The notes below the pieces were generated by a model. It was not told the origin of the DNA. It saw only the letters and a program-made list of their open reading frames with translations, and searched no databases. From assembly GCA_017305135.1 (NCBI GenBank), contig JAFKNA010000020.1, positions 1 through 64,000 of the forward strand: 64,000 nucleotides of DNA, given 5' to 3'. Of this stretch, positions 17,701 to 26,073 are shown piece by piece. The translations under genes were made by a program, and so were the position numbers. Origin of the DNA: Lysobacterales bacterium (GTDB lineage: Bacteria; Pseudomonadota; Gammaproteobacteria; Xanthomonadales; Rhodanobacteraceae). Position 1 is the stretch's first letter; each line of letters starts with the position of its first letter.

Positions 17701-17857
17701 CGGGCTGGCTGGCGGAGACGAAGATCGCGGGGAATTCGAGGTTCGGCAGCGGCGCCACGCCGAGCAGGAAGTAGGCGATCATCCCGCCGACGAACAGCCC
17801 CAACGCCAGCAGCGAAGTGCCGATCGGGCGACGGATGAAGGGGCCGGAGATGTTCAC
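14729..17857 (-). CDS. mdtC: RND efflux pump inner-membrane subunit, MdtC-like
   Basis: A 1042-residue RND transporter with the family start MNISGPFIRRPIGTSLLALGL, two large periplasmic loops and about 12 membrane helices. The TM4 region IAIGFVVDDAIVVIENIVRH carries the proton-relay aspartates, and IGIVKKNAIMMIDFAL lies in TM10-11. It pairs with the larger RND subunit upstream, as in MdtB/MdtC heterotrimers that export bile salts, novobiocin and similar compounds; the actual substrate here is unknown. An unusual run of 10 glycines (about 15861-15890) interrupts the second periplasmic loop. The start is GTG at 17855-17857, directly abutted by the heptamer element 17858-17892. Confidence 0.88.
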   Translation of the reverse strand: MNISGPFIRRPIGTSLLALGLFVGGMIAYFLLGVAPLPNLEFPAIFVSASQPGADARTMASTVAAPLERHLGQIAGIDELSSRSSEGSSIVILMFNPGTEVDDAARDVQAAINAAAPDLPSGLRTAPTYRKANPNNAPVLLLALTSNIRPLSELYNMADSLLSPRIAQQPGVASVDLAGGATPAVRVDINLRALSAMGLSADQLRNALVAANVTSPQGFLSDGKTTMAVSANDALHSAEEFAEVIIATRNGVPIRLRDVANVYAGQEDAFQGAWFNGQRAILIVVSKRADANVIGTVDSIHALVPDMQAALPPDVRITPFSDRTPTIRASVNEVQISLMVSIAMVILTMLFFLRRGAPTLIAGLAVPLSLAGAFATMYFLDFTLNNLSLMALVIAIGFVVDDAIVVIENIVRHIDAGKPRLQAALDGAREIGFTIVSITASLLAVFSPLAFMEGFLGAIFREFAITLAAAVAISMLVSLTVTPALCGLFLRGHGEAAARSRLGARIDAFHAGMRNGYRRALDFSLRHPRLLALTPLLLVGLTVLLVGQVQKGFFPQQDTGQMFGSTRSSPDISYEAMSVRHQQIARLVQDDPAVESVGSRLGGGGWRGGNSGTLYINLKPLGEGREDSTFQVMNRLARKAAQVPGVQLRLRPVQDLGGGGGGGGGGAQYTYSLKGDNLDTLEAWAPRLVAELRKQPELTDVDVDSSESGLRENLVIDRDAAARLGISTGAIDSALYDAFGQRQVSTIYSDINQYKVVVNAMAHQAASPEALRRLYVRSSQGTMVPLDAVARIEPGRAPVTVEHENQFAVTNISFNLAPGVSMGTATAVIDRTLAGMRPPAGVRGEFGGDFRRFRQAQGGQGVLILGAIVAVYLVLGMLYESLIHPVTILSTLPSAGVGALLAMLLTGTELSIVSMIAIVLLIGIVKKNAIMMIDFALAAQRERGLGAFEAIREACLVRFRPIMMTSMVAIVSALPLAIGFGAGAEMRRPLGIAMIGGLIVSQSLTLLSTPAIYLIFSRWSERWRQRRAGRRAARVARAGGAH

Positions 17858-17892
17858 GGGTTGGTGATTCGTGATTGGTGATTGGTGATTCG
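17858..17892 (-). repeat. Heptamer element (five 7-bp units) touching an RND start codon
   Basis: Read on the coding (minus) strand this is CGAATCA, CCAATCA, CCAATCA, CGAATCA, CCAACCC, immediately followed by the GTG start of the MdtC-like gene with no gap. CGCTCTTG precedes it. The same arrangement is found at 21266-21300 and 36784-36818. No purine-rich Shine-Dalgarno sequence fits within it. Confidence 0.85.
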
Positions 17893-17920
17893 CAAGAGCG
17901 ACTCGTCACGCCTCGGCGTC

Positions 17921-17949
17921 ATGCCCGCGAAAGCGGGCATCCATTGAAC
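17921..17949. repeat. Dispersed hairpin repeat, copy 1
   Basis: A 29-bp sequence beginning with the palindrome ATGCCCGCGAAAGCGGGCAT and ending CCATTGAAC. An exact inverted copy is at 40587-40615. This GCCCGCGAAAGCGGGC hairpin type is a common intergenic repeat in proteobacteria. Here it lies inside the RND operon between the two pump genes, where it could attenuate expression of the downstream gene. Confidence 0.8.
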
Positions 17950-18033
17950 AGGCTGCCGCCGGCGGACTGATGCATCGCGGAGAACGTGCGCCGGTCGCGC
18001 AGGATCGGCCGGCGCCATGGCGTCCGCGTCTGC

Positions 18034-21000
18034 TCACGTAAGCCCCTCGCTCACCCGTGGCGCATGGCGGCGCGCCGCGCGCGCCTTGATCCAGTCGGAG
18101 AGGCGCTCGAAATAGAGGTAGATCACCGGCGTCGTGTAGAGCGTCACCAGCTGCGACAGCAGCAGGCCGCCGACGATGGCGATGCCGAGCGGACGGCGCA
18201 GTTCCGAGCCGATGCCGGTGCCCAGCGCCAGCGGCAGGGCACCGAGCAATGCCGCCGCGGTGGTCATCATGATCGGCCGGAAGCGCAGCAGGCAAGCGCG
18301 GTGGATCGCGTCATACGCGCTCATGCCCTTGCGCTGCGCCTCGATCGCGAAGTCGATCATCATGATCGCGTTCTTCTTGACGATGCCGATCAGGAGGATG
18401 ATGCCGATGATGCCGTCGATGGACAGGCTGAGGCCGAACAGCATCAGCGCCAGCAGCGCGCCGACGCCGGCCGGCGGCAGCGTGGAGAGGATGGTCAGCG
18501 GGTGGATGTAGCTCTCGTAGAGCACGCCGAGCACGATGTAGATCACCACCACCGCAGCGAGGATCAGCAGCACCTGGCTCGACTGCGAGGAGGAGAACTC
18601 GGCCGCCTTGCCGATGAACTGGCCGCGCACCTGCGCCGGCATCTGTGCTGCCGCCGCCACCTCGTTGATGGCACTGACCGCCTGCGACAGCGAATATCCC
18701 GGCGCGGTGTTGAAGGAGATGGTCACCGCCGGCAGCTGGTTCTGGTGGCTCACCACCAGCGGCGCATTGGCGATCTCCGCGCTGGCGAGCGAGGCCAGCG
18801 GGATCGAGCCGCCGGCGCCGACCAGCACGCCGGTGTTGCCCTGGCTGCCGATGCCGCTCGGCGTCGCCGCATTGCTCGAGGTGAGCTGGCCGAAGGTGGT
18901 GGCATTGCTGCCGGTGAGGGCGCCGTTGCCGGAGCCGCGCACGGCGAGCTTGTTGAGCAGATCCACGCCGGTGCGGAACTGCGGCGCCACTTCCAGCACC
19001 ACGCGGTACTGGTTGAGCTCGGTAAAGATGGTGGAGACCTGGCGCTGGCCGAAGGCGTCGTAGAGGGTGTCGTCGATCGCCTGCACCGGCACGCCGAGGC
19101 GACTGGCCTGGTCGCGGTCGATGGTGAGCCTGTATTCGAGGCCGGTGGCGGCGAGATTGTTGTCGACGTCGCTGAGTTCGGCGCGCCCGCGCAGGGCGCG
19201 CGTCATGCGCGAGGCGACGTCCTCCAGCGCCGCGCCGTCGACGCTCTCCAGCGCGTACTGGTATTCGGTCGCCGAGACGCGGGTGTCGAGGGTGACGTCC
19301 TGCACCGGCTTCAGGTACAGCGCGATGCCGGGTACCGCGGCGGCGGCGCGGTTGAGCCGGTCCACCACGGCTTCGAGGCCGTCGCGCTCGCCGCGCGGTT
19401 CGAGCACCAGGCTGATCTGGCCCTGGCTCAGGGTCGGATTGATCGCGCCCGCGCCGACGAAGGCGGCGACGCCAGCCACGGCGGGATCGCGGCGCAGCAC
19501 CTCGGCGAGCTTGCCGGTGCGCTCGCGCATGGCCTCGAAGGCGATGTTCTGATCCGCCTGCACCACCGCGGTGATGAGGCCGGTGTCCTGCTCGGGCAAG
19601 AGGCTCTTGGGGATGGCGATGTAGAGCAGCACGGTCAGCACGATCGCACCGGTGGCGATCAGCATGGTCAGCGGCTGGTGCGCGAAGACCCAGTCCAGGC
19701 TCCGCTCGTAGGCGCCCAGCATGCGCGGGTAGAAGCCCGTCTTGCCGCGGTGAGCGGTGTGGTCCTCGCCCTCGACCTGGACGTCGCCGGGCTTGAGCAG
19801 GTAGGCGCACATCATCGGCGTCAGGGTCAGCGAGACCAGCATCGAGATCGACACCGCGATCGTCAGCACCCAGGCGAACTCGTGGAAGAGGCGCCCCACC
19901 ACGCCTGGCATCAGCAGCAGCGGCAGGAACACCGCGACCAGCGACACCGTCAGCGAGAGCACCGTGAAGGTGATCTCGCGCGCGCCGATCTCCGCCGCCT
20001 CGCGACCATCGCGGCCGCCTTCCAGGTAGCGCACGATGTTCTCGATCATGACAATGGCGTCGTCGACCACGAAGCCGGTGGCGACCGCCAGCGCCATCAG
20101 CGACAGGTTGTCCAGCGAGAAGCCGGCGAACGCCATCACGCCGAAGGTGCCCATCAGCGACAGCGGCACCGCCACGCTTGGGATCAGCGTGGCCCACAGC
20201 CGGCGCAGGAACACGAAGATCACCGCGATCACCAGCAGCACCGACAGGATCAGCGTGAACTGGACGTCCTCGACCGAGGCGCGGATGGTCACGGTGCGGT
20301 CGGAGAAGACATCCAGGTGCACGTCCGCCGGCAGCACCGCGCGCAGTTCCGGCAGGATCTCCTTGATGCGGTCCACCGTGGAGACGATGTTGGCATCGGG
20401 CTGGCGGCGCACGTCCAGCAGCACCGCCGGCTTGCCGTTGGCCCAGGCGGAGAGCTGGTCGTTCTCGACGCCATCGGTGACGCTGGCGACGTCCGACAGC
20501 CGCACCGGCGCGCCATTGGCATAGCTGATGATGGTGGAGCGGTACTCGTCGGCATCGGCGAGCTGGTCGTTGGCGCCGATGCTGAAGGTCTGCGCCGGGC
20601 CGTTGATCTGGCCCTTCGGCGCGTTGACGTTGGCGCCGGCGAGCGCGGCGCGCACGTCCTCCAGCGTCATGCCGAGGTTGGCCAGCTGCGCCGGGTTGAC
20701 CTGCACGCGCACCGCCGGGCGCACGTTGCCGGCGATCGAGACCAGGCCCACGCCGCTGATCTGCGCCAGCTTCTGCGCCAGGATCGAGTCGGCGTAGTTG
20801 GTCACCTCGCGCAGCGGCACCGTGTCCGAGGAGAGCACCAGGGTCAGGATCGGCGCGTCGGCCGGATTGACCTTGTTGTAGACCGGCGGATAGGGCAGGC
20901 CGTTGGGCAGGGTGCCGCGCGCCGCGTTGATGGCCGACTGCACGTCCTGCGCCGCGGCATCGATGTCGCGGTCGATGGCGAAGGTGAGGTTGATCGTCGA

Positions 21001-21264
21001 CAGGCCGGCCGAGGAGTCCGACGTCATCATCGTGAGGCCGGAGATCTGCCCGAACTGGCGCTCCAGCGGCGTGGTCACCAGCACCGCCATCGTGCTCGCG
21101 CTGGCGCCGGGGTACTGGGTGGTCACCTGCAGGCTCGGCGCCTCGATGTCCGGCAGCGCCGATACCGGCAGCACGCGGTACCCGAGGATGCCCGCCAGCA
21201 GGATCGCGATCATCAGCAGCGAGGTCGCGATCGGGCGGCGGATGAAGACGGAGGAGAAGCCCAT
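18034..21264 (-). CDS. mdtB: RND efflux pump inner-membrane subunit, MdtB-like
   Basis: A 1076-residue RND transporter, MGFSSVFIRRPIATSLLMIAILLAG, with ATGFVVDDAIVMIENIVRYLEGG in TM4 and GIVKKNAIMMIDFAIEAQRKG near TM11. Compared with typical MdtB (about 1040) it carries an extra Ser/Gly/Asn/Thr-rich stretch at roughly residues 773-821 in the second periplasmic loop. It is the middle gene of the adaptor-MdtB-MdtC order. The start ATG at 21264 is preceded by one base and then the heptamer element 21266-21300, so it has no classical ribosome-binding site. Confidence 0.9.
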   Translation of the reverse strand: MGFSSVFIRRPIATSLLMIAILLAGILGYRVLPVSALPDIEAPSLQVTTQYPGASASTMAVLVTTPLERQFGQISGLTMMTSDSSAGLSTINLTFAIDRDIDAAAQDVQSAINAARGTLPNGLPYPPVYNKVNPADAPILTLVLSSDTVPLREVTNYADSILAQKLAQISGVGLVSIAGNVRPAVRVQVNPAQLANLGMTLEDVRAALAGANVNAPKGQINGPAQTFSIGANDQLADADEYRSTIISYANGAPVRLSDVASVTDGVENDQLSAWANGKPAVLLDVRRQPDANIVSTVDRIKEILPELRAVLPADVHLDVFSDRTVTIRASVEDVQFTLILSVLLVIAVIFVFLRRLWATLIPSVAVPLSLMGTFGVMAFAGFSLDNLSLMALAVATGFVVDDAIVMIENIVRYLEGGRDGREAAEIGAREITFTVLSLTVSLVAVFLPLLLMPGVVGRLFHEFAWVLTIAVSISMLVSLTLTPMMCAYLLKPGDVQVEGEDHTAHRGKTGFYPRMLGAYERSLDWVFAHQPLTMLIATGAIVLTVLLYIAIPKSLLPEQDTGLITAVVQADQNIAFEAMRERTGKLAEVLRRDPAVAGVAAFVGAGAINPTLSQGQISLVLEPRGERDGLEAVVDRLNRAAAAVPGIALYLKPVQDVTLDTRVSATEYQYALESVDGAALEDVASRMTRALRGRAELSDVDNNLAATGLEYRLTIDRDQASRLGVPVQAIDDTLYDAFGQRQVSTIFTELNQYRVVLEVAPQFRTGVDLLNKLAVRGSGNGALTGSNATTFGQLTSSNAATPSGIGSQGNTGVLVGAGGSIPLASLASAEIANAPLVVSHQNQLPAVTISFNTAPGYSLSQAVSAINEVAAAAQMPAQVRGQFIGKAAEFSSSQSSQVLLILAAVVVIYIVLGVLYESYIHPLTILSTLPPAGVGALLALMLFGLSLSIDGIIGIILLIGIVKKNAIMMIDFAIEAQRKGMSAYDAIHRACLLRFRPIMMTTAAALLGALPLALGTGIGSELRRPLGIAIVGGLLLSQLVTLYTTPVIYLYFERLSDWIKARAARRHAPRVSEGLT

Positions 21265-21265
21265 G

Positions 21266-21300
21266 GGAGCCGGGAGTTGGGATTCGGGAGTCGGGATTGG
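21266..21300 (-). repeat. Heptamer element (five 7-bp units) before the MdtB-like start
   Basis: On the coding strand the units are CCAATCC, CGACTCC, CGAATCC, CAACTCC, CGGCTCC, then one C and the ATG. GCCGCTCTT precedes them. The final unit CGGCTCC is identical to the last unit of the copy at 36784-36818. Orientation relative to the gene is the same in all three copies. Confidence 0.85.
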
Positions 21301-21321
21301 AAGAGCGGCGGCGCGCGCCGG

Positions 21322-22524
21322 TCAGCGGCGACGCATGCCGTTCGGAGCCTGCGCGTTCGCAGCGTCGGCGGCGGGCGCCGGCGCACTTTCGCCGGGGGCC
21401 AGCGCCAGCACCTTGGCGCCAGGCTTGAGGCGGAACTGGCCCTCGGTGACGATGCGGTCGCCGGCAGCGAGTCCCTCCGTCACCACCACGCGCCCGCCGT
21501 CGGCGTCCTCGCCGGTCTGGATCGGCTGCACCGCGACGGTGTCGTCCTCGGCCAGCTTGTAGACGTAGGTGGAATCCGGGCCGCGCTGCACCGCCTGCAC
21601 CGGAATCACCAGCCCGCCGCGGACGACGCGGGTCTCGAGGCGGATATTGACGAACTGCCCGGGCCACAGCCGGGTGTCCTCGTTGGCGAATTCCGCCTTG
21701 AGGCGAAAGGTGCCGGTCTGCGGATCGATGCTGTTGTCCACCACCTTGAGCACGCCTTCGGCCAGCGCATGGCTGTCGCTGCGGTCGAGCGCGGTCACCG
21801 GCAGTTCGCCGCCGCCGGCGCGGCGTACCGCTTCCAGATCCTGCTGCGGCAGGGTGAAGATGACGTTGATCGGATGCACCTGGGTCAGGGTGACGATGCC
21901 GGCGCCGCTCGCGGCGATGAGGTTGCCGGCGTCGATCTGGCGGATGCCGGCAACGCCGGTGATCGGCGCGGTGATCCGCGTGTAGCCAAGCTGGGTGCGC
22001 GCATTGGCGACCGCGGCGGCGTCGGCCGCCACCATGGCTTCCTGCTGGCGCACCGCCTGGCGCTGGTTCTCCAGGTCCTGCGCCGACACGAAATGCTGCT
22101 TGATCAGCTCCTCGTAGCGCTGCAGCGTGCTGCGCGAGGCCGAGAGCTGCGCCTGGTCCTGCTTCTGCTTGGCGACGGCCTGGTCGAGCGTGGCCTGGAA
22201 GGTGCGCGGATCGATTTCAGCGATCAGTGCGCCCTCCTTGATCTCCTCGCCCTCCTCGAAGTGGATGGCCTTGAGCTGGCCTGCCACCTGCGCATTGACG
22301 GTGACCGTGTTGAGCGCCTGCACGGTGCCGAGCGCGTTGAGGTAGACGGGCACGTCGGCGCTTTCCGCCATCACCACCGTTACCGGGATCGGTGCATCCG
22401 GGCCGCCCCCGCGCATGCCGGGGGCGCCTCCCGGTGATGCCGGCCCGCCTTGCCACAGGCGCCAGCCGAGCACGGCAAGCAGCAGTACCGCGATGATGAC
22501 CAGCGCGAGTTTCCAGCGCGACAT
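21322..22524 (-). CDS. mdtA: RND efflux periplasmic adaptor (membrane fusion protein), MdtA-like
   Basis: A 400-residue HlyD/AcrA-type adaptor. It has an uncleaved or signal-anchor N-terminus (MSRWKLALVIIAVLLLAVLGW). A lipoyl-like half-motif, NTVTVNAQVAGQLKAIHFEEGEEI, is followed by a helical hairpin (QATLDQAVAKQKQDQAQLSASRSTLQRYEELI) and beta-barrel domains with GVAGIRQIDAGNLI. It bridges the two RND subunits to an outer-membrane channel of the TolC type, which is not encoded in the window. First gene of a three-gene minus-strand operon. ATG 22524 was chosen over an in-frame start 18 codons upstream because the signal anchor begins there. Confidence 0.92.
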   Translation of the reverse strand: MSRWKLALVIIAVLLLAVLGWRLWQGGPASPGGAPGMRGGGPDAPIPVTVVMAESADVPVYLNALGTVQALNTVTVNAQVAGQLKAIHFEEGEEIKEGALIAEIDPRTFQATLDQAVAKQKQDQAQLSASRSTLQRYEELIKQHFVSAQDLENQRQAVRQQEAMVAADAAAVANARTQLGYTRITAPITGVAGIRQIDAGNLIAASGAGIVTLTQVHPINVIFTLPQQDLEAVRRAGGGELPVTALDRSDSHALAEGVLKVVDNSIDPQTGTFRLKAEFANEDTRLWPGQFVNIRLETRVVRGGLVIPVQAVQRGPDSTYVYKLAEDDTVAVQPIQTGEDADGGRVVVTEGLAAGDRIVTEGQFRLKPGAKVLALAPGESAPAPAADAANAQAPNGMRRR

Positions 22525-22769
22525 GATGGGTTTTCCTTGGAAGCGGGCCTGCCGCGCCGGCACCGACGGGCGGTTCACAGGCTAGCAGCAGCACCGGCAG
22601 CACGGGGTTTGTGGCGCGTAAACGCGCCTTTACATGCGGGCGGAGACACAAGCGGACATATGGATGGGTTGACCGGTGCACAAGTTCCGCCACCCTTGCG
22701 TCCGCCCGCGCAGCCCGCATGTGGAGCCCATGCCCGAGCCGCCCGCGGCGGCCGTCACGGAGTCCCCCC
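22525..22769. other. Divergent intergenic region, mdtA / msrA
   Basis: This 245-bp gap separates divergent operons. It contains a perfect hairpin GGCGCG-TAAA-CGCGCC at 22613-22628 and a TTGACC hexamer near 22670, but no matching -10 box was found with confidence. The palindrome is a possible regulator site for either operon; nothing ties it to a known factor. Confidence 0.35.
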
Positions 22770-23405
22770 ATGAATGCCACCTGCGACATCCCCGGCCTGG
22801 GCCTGGCCATCGACCCGGCGGCCTTCCCCGATGCGGCCTTCGACCCGCCGGCCGCGGAAGGCGCCGCCGAGGAAACCGCCGTGCTCGCCGGCGGCTGCTT
22901 CTGGTGCACCGAAGCGGTGTTCAGGGAGCTCGACGGCGTACTCTCGGTAACGCCGGGCTACAGCGGCGACGACGCCGCCAGCGCCGACTACCGGACGGTC
23001 TGCAGCGGCAGCACCAACCATGCCGAGGCGATCTCGATCCGCTTCGATCCGCGGCGGATCTCCTACGCCGGGCTCCTCAAGGTGTTCTTCGCCGTCGCCC
23101 ACGATCCGACCCAGGTCGACCGCCAGGGCAACGACATGGGCCGCCAGTACCGCTCGGCGATCTTCCACGCCGATGCCAGGCAACGCGAGATCGCCGAGCG
23201 CTACATCCGCCAGCTCGAGGCGGCCGGCGCGTTCAAGTCGCCGATCGCCACCGAGGTGGTGCCGCTGGAAGCCTTCCACACCGCCGAGGCCTACCACCAC
23301 GACTACGCCGCGCGGAACCCGGCGCAGCCCTACATCGCCGCGGTCGCGCTGCCGAAGGTGGACAAGCTCCAGCATGCCTTCGGCGGGCTGCTGAAGCGCG
23401 ATTGA
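22770..23405 (+). CDS. msrA: Peptide methionine sulfoxide reductase MsrA
   Basis: A 211-residue enzyme with the GCFWC motif (catalytic Cys43, in AVLAGGCFWCTEAVF), then TPGYSG, NHAEAISIRFDP and the C-terminal EAYHHDY. It reduces the S-epimer of methionine sulfoxide in oxidised proteins, drawing on thioredoxin. The start at ATG 22770 follows GGAG about 8 bp upstream; a long upstream open frame was discarded. First gene of a three-gene operon with msrB (15-bp gap) and a TonB receptor. Confidence 0.95.
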   Translation: MNATCDIPGLGLAIDPAAFPDAAFDPPAAEGAAEETAVLAGGCFWCTEAVFRELDGVLSVTPGYSGDDAASADYRTVCSGSTNHAEAISIRFDPRRISYAGLLKVFFAVAHDPTQVDRQGNDMGRQYRSAIFHADARQREIAERYIRQLEAAGAFKSPIATEVVPLEAFHTAEAYHHDYAARNPAQPYIAAVALPKVDKLQHAFGGLLKRD

Positions 23406-23420
23406 TCCACGGAGGTCACC

Positions 23421-23873
23421 ATGTCCACCCCGACCCGCGCGATGCGCTCCGAAAGCGGCCATGACCTGACGCCACCCGACGCCTCCGAGCGCGAGCGCCT
23501 GGCGGCGCGGCTGACGCCCGAGGAGCGCCGCATCATGATCGACCACGGCACCGAGGTGCCGTTCTGCGGCGGGCTCCTCGACGAGCACGGCGAGGGCGTG
23601 TTCGCCTGCCGGCTGTGCGACCTGCCGCTGTTCCGCTCGCACGCCAAGTTCGAGTCCGGCACCGGCTGGCCGAGCTTCGCCACCCCGTTCGATCCGGCCC
23701 ATGTGCGCGAGATCCGCGACCTCAGCCACGGCATGGTCCGCACCGAGATCCGCTGCGCGCGCTGCGACGCGCACCTCGGACACATCTTTCCCGACGGACC
23801 GCCGCCGACCGGCCTGCGCTACTGCATGAACGGCGCGTCCCTGCGTTTCATCCCCGCCGGCAGCGACGATTGA
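23421..23873 (+). CDS. msrB: Peptide methionine sulfoxide reductase MsrB
   Basis: A 150-residue enzyme reducing the R-epimer of methionine sulfoxide. Two CxxC pairs (ACRLC and RCARC) form the structural zinc site. FESGTGWPSF and the catalytic RYCMNGASLRF (Cys135) are the family hallmarks; here the usual RYCINSxSL reads RYCMNGASL. A strong GGAGG precedes the ATG. Its TGA stop overlaps the TTG start proposed for the next gene, indicating coupling. Confidence 0.95.
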   Translation: MSTPTRAMRSESGHDLTPPDASERERLAARLTPEERRIMIDHGTEVPFCGGLLDEHGEGVFACRLCDLPLFRSHAKFESGTGWPSFATPFDPAHVREIRDLSHGMVRTEIRCARCDAHLGHIFPDGPPPTGLRYCMNGASLRFIPAGSDD

Positions 23874-26017
23874 AACGCGTGCGGGCCGCCGCCGCGGTGC
23901 TGCGCGCCGGCGCCTGCCATCCGCTCGCGTGGGTGGCGCTGTTGGTGTGTGCGCCGCTGGCTGCGGCAGAGGGAACGCGGTTGCCCGACATCGTCGTCAC
24001 TGCGACGCGCACGCCGCAGGCGAGCTACGAGATACCCGCCTCGATCGGCGTGGTGTACATGGACGAGCAGGCCGACACGCCGGCGATCAACCCGTCCGAG
24101 TACCTGTCGACGATTCCCGGCGTGAGCGCCAGCGACCGCCAGAACTACGCCCAGGACGAGCAGATCTCGATCCGCGGATTCGGTGCACGCTCCACCTTCG
24201 GCGTGCGCGGCGTGCGCCTCTACACCGATGGCATTCCCGCCACCATGCCCGATGGCCAGGGCCAGGTCTCGCACTTCAACCTGGACTCGGCCGAACGCAT
24301 CGAAGTGCTGCGCGGGCCGTTCTCGGCCTTGTACGGGAACTCCTCGGGTGGAGTGATCCAGGTGTTCACCGCCGATGGCACCGAGCCACCCACGGCGCGC
24401 TTCAACCTGGTCGGCGGCAGCTACGGCACCGGACGCGCCAGCGTCAACTCGCGCGGCAGGCATGGCGGGCTCGGCTGGAACCTCGACTTCTCGCATTTCC
24501 AGACCGATGGCTACCGTCGCCACAGCGCCGCAGAACGGGATTCGGGCAATGCCAAGCTCACCTGGGAAGCGGCGGACGGCGGCACGCTGACGCTGCTGGC
24601 CAACACCCTGTCCTCGCCCGCCGCCGAGGATCCGCTGGGCTTGACGCGCGAGCAGATGGCCGAGGATCCGCGCCAGGTCGCGGCCGTGGCCGAGCAGTAC
24701 GACACCCGCAAGAGCGTCTACCAGCGCCAGGTGGGCGCGGTGTTCGAGCAGCCCGTCGGCGCCGGGCACCGCCTGCGCGCACTCGCCTATGCCGGGCAGC
24801 GCTCGGTGGTGCAGTTCCTGGCCATTCCGCCGGCGGCGCAGGCGCGTCCGACGCATGCCGGCGGCGTCATCGACCTCGACAGCGACTATTACGGCGCCGA
24901 TCTGCGTTGGATCTGGCAGGGCGAGCTGGCCGGCCGGCCGCTCGAGTTCGCCGCCGGGCTCGCCGTCGACCAGCAGGCGCAGCATCGCCGGGGTTACGAG
25001 AACTTCGTTGGCGACACCCTCGGCGTGCGCGGCAGGTTGCGCCGCGACGAGGACGACACGGTCGGCAACCTCGACCAGTACGCGCAGGCGACTTGGCACC
25101 TCGCGGAGGCATGGTCCCTCACCCTGGGTGCGCGCCACAGCGAGGTGCGCTTCCGCTCGGCCGACCATTACGTCACCGCGGGCAATCCCGATGACAGCGG
25201 CCGCACCCGCTACGCGGCGACGACCCCGGTGGCGGGGCTGATGTGGCGCGCGGCGGAATGGGCGCATGCGTACGCCTCGGTCGGCAAGGGCTTCGAGACC
25301 CCCACCTTCAACGAGCTCGGCTACCGCAGCGATGGCGGCGGTGGGCTCGCCTTCGATCTCCTGCCGGCGCGCAGCAGGAACGGCGAGCTCGGCCTCAAGC
25401 TGCGCCCGCATTCGACGCTGCGCGCCAACCTCGCCGTGTTCCGGGCCGACACGCGCGACGAGCTGGCGGTCGCGACCAGCAGCGGCGGGCGCACCACCTA
25501 CCGGAACATCGGGCGCTCGCGGCGGCAGGGCGTGGAAGCCGAACTGGACTGGCGCCCGCGCGAGGACTGGCGGCTGCAGCTCGCCTACACCCGGCTGGAT
25601 GCGAGCTTCCGCTCATCGTTCCTCGCCTGCGCCGCGTCACCGTGCACGGTGCCCGACACGCCGGTCGCCGCCGGCACGCGCATGCCCGGCATCCCGGAAA
25701 CGGATCTTCATCTCGCTCTTCGCCATGGCGGGGAGTTCGGCTGGAACGGCGTGCTGGAGGCCAGCTACATCGGTTCGGTGTCGGTCGATGACCGCGCCAC
25801 CGAACGGGCGCCGGCCTACTTCGTCGTCGCCGCCGGCATTGGCCATGGCCATCAGACCGCGCGCGGCGTGCTGCGCACCTTCGCGCGCGTCGACAACCTG
25901 TTTGATCGCGCCTACGCGGGCTCGGTCATCGTCAACGATTCCAACGGCCGGTTCTTCGAGCCGGCACCCGGGCGCACCTTCACGCTCGGCATGCGCTGGG
26001 AGTGGGGCTCGCGTTGA
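23870..26017 (+). CDS. pqqU: TonB-dependent receptor, PqqU/YncD-like
   Basis: An outer-membrane receptor of about 715 residues with signal peptide (KRVRAAAAVLRAG... cleaved after PLAAAEG), TonB box region DIVVTATRTP, plug and 22-strand barrel. The plug stretches RQNYAQDEQISIRGFGARST, YTDGIPATMPDGQGQ and FSALYGNSSGGVI, and the later PTHAGGVIDL, match E. coli YncD, now PqqU, the pyrroloquinoline quinone importer. The likely start is TTG 23870, overlapping the msrB stop; GTG 23879 is an alternative. Both leave the basic n-region. No PQQ enzyme is seen in the window, so substrate is inferred only from similarity. Confidence 0.85.
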   Translation: MKRVRAAAAVLRAGACHPLAWVALLVCAPLAAAEGTRLPDIVVTATRTPQASYEIPASIGVVYMDEQADTPAINPSEYLSTIPGVSASDRQNYAQDEQISIRGFGARSTFGVRGVRLYTDGIPATMPDGQGQVSHFNLDSAERIEVLRGPFSALYGNSSGGVIQVFTADGTEPPTARFNLVGGSYGTGRASVNSRGRHGGLGWNLDFSHFQTDGYRRHSAAERDSGNAKLTWEAADGGTLTLLANTLSSPAAEDPLGLTREQMAEDPRQVAAVAEQYDTRKSVYQRQVGAVFEQPVGAGHRLRALAYAGQRSVVQFLAIPPAAQARPTHAGGVIDLDSDYYGADLRWIWQGELAGRPLEFAAGLAVDQQAQHRRGYENFVGDTLGVRGRLRRDEDDTVGNLDQYAQATWHLAEAWSLTLGARHSEVRFRSADHYVTAGNPDDSGRTRYAATTPVAGLMWRAAEWAHAYASVGKGFETPTFNELGYRSDGGGGLAFDLLPARSRNGELGLKLRPHSTLRANLAVFRADTRDELAVATSSGGRTTYRNIGRSRRQGVEAELDWRPREDWRLQLAYTRLDASFRSSFLACAASPCTVPDTPVAAGTRMPGIPETDLHLALRHGGEFGWNGVLEASYIGSVSVDDRATERAPAYFVVAAGIGHGHQTARGVLRTFARVDNLFDRAYAGSVIVNDSNGRFFEPAPGRTFTLGMRWEWGSR

Positions 26018-26073
26018 GAGCTGGCGGTAGCGGCGCGTGCGTGCTACGGCGCGGCATGGCGCAGGCTGCCCGT

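Noticed and set aside
17986-22437. A plus-strand open frame of 1483 codons opposite the RND operon
   Set aside because: It is rich in His, Arg, Gln and Asp without domains, and is the antisense of well-supported pump genes.
22613-22628. GGCGCG-TAAA-CGCGCC hairpin as a terminator
   Set aside because: It lies between divergent genes, so no transcript should end there; kept only as a possible regulatory palindrome in the intergenic entry.
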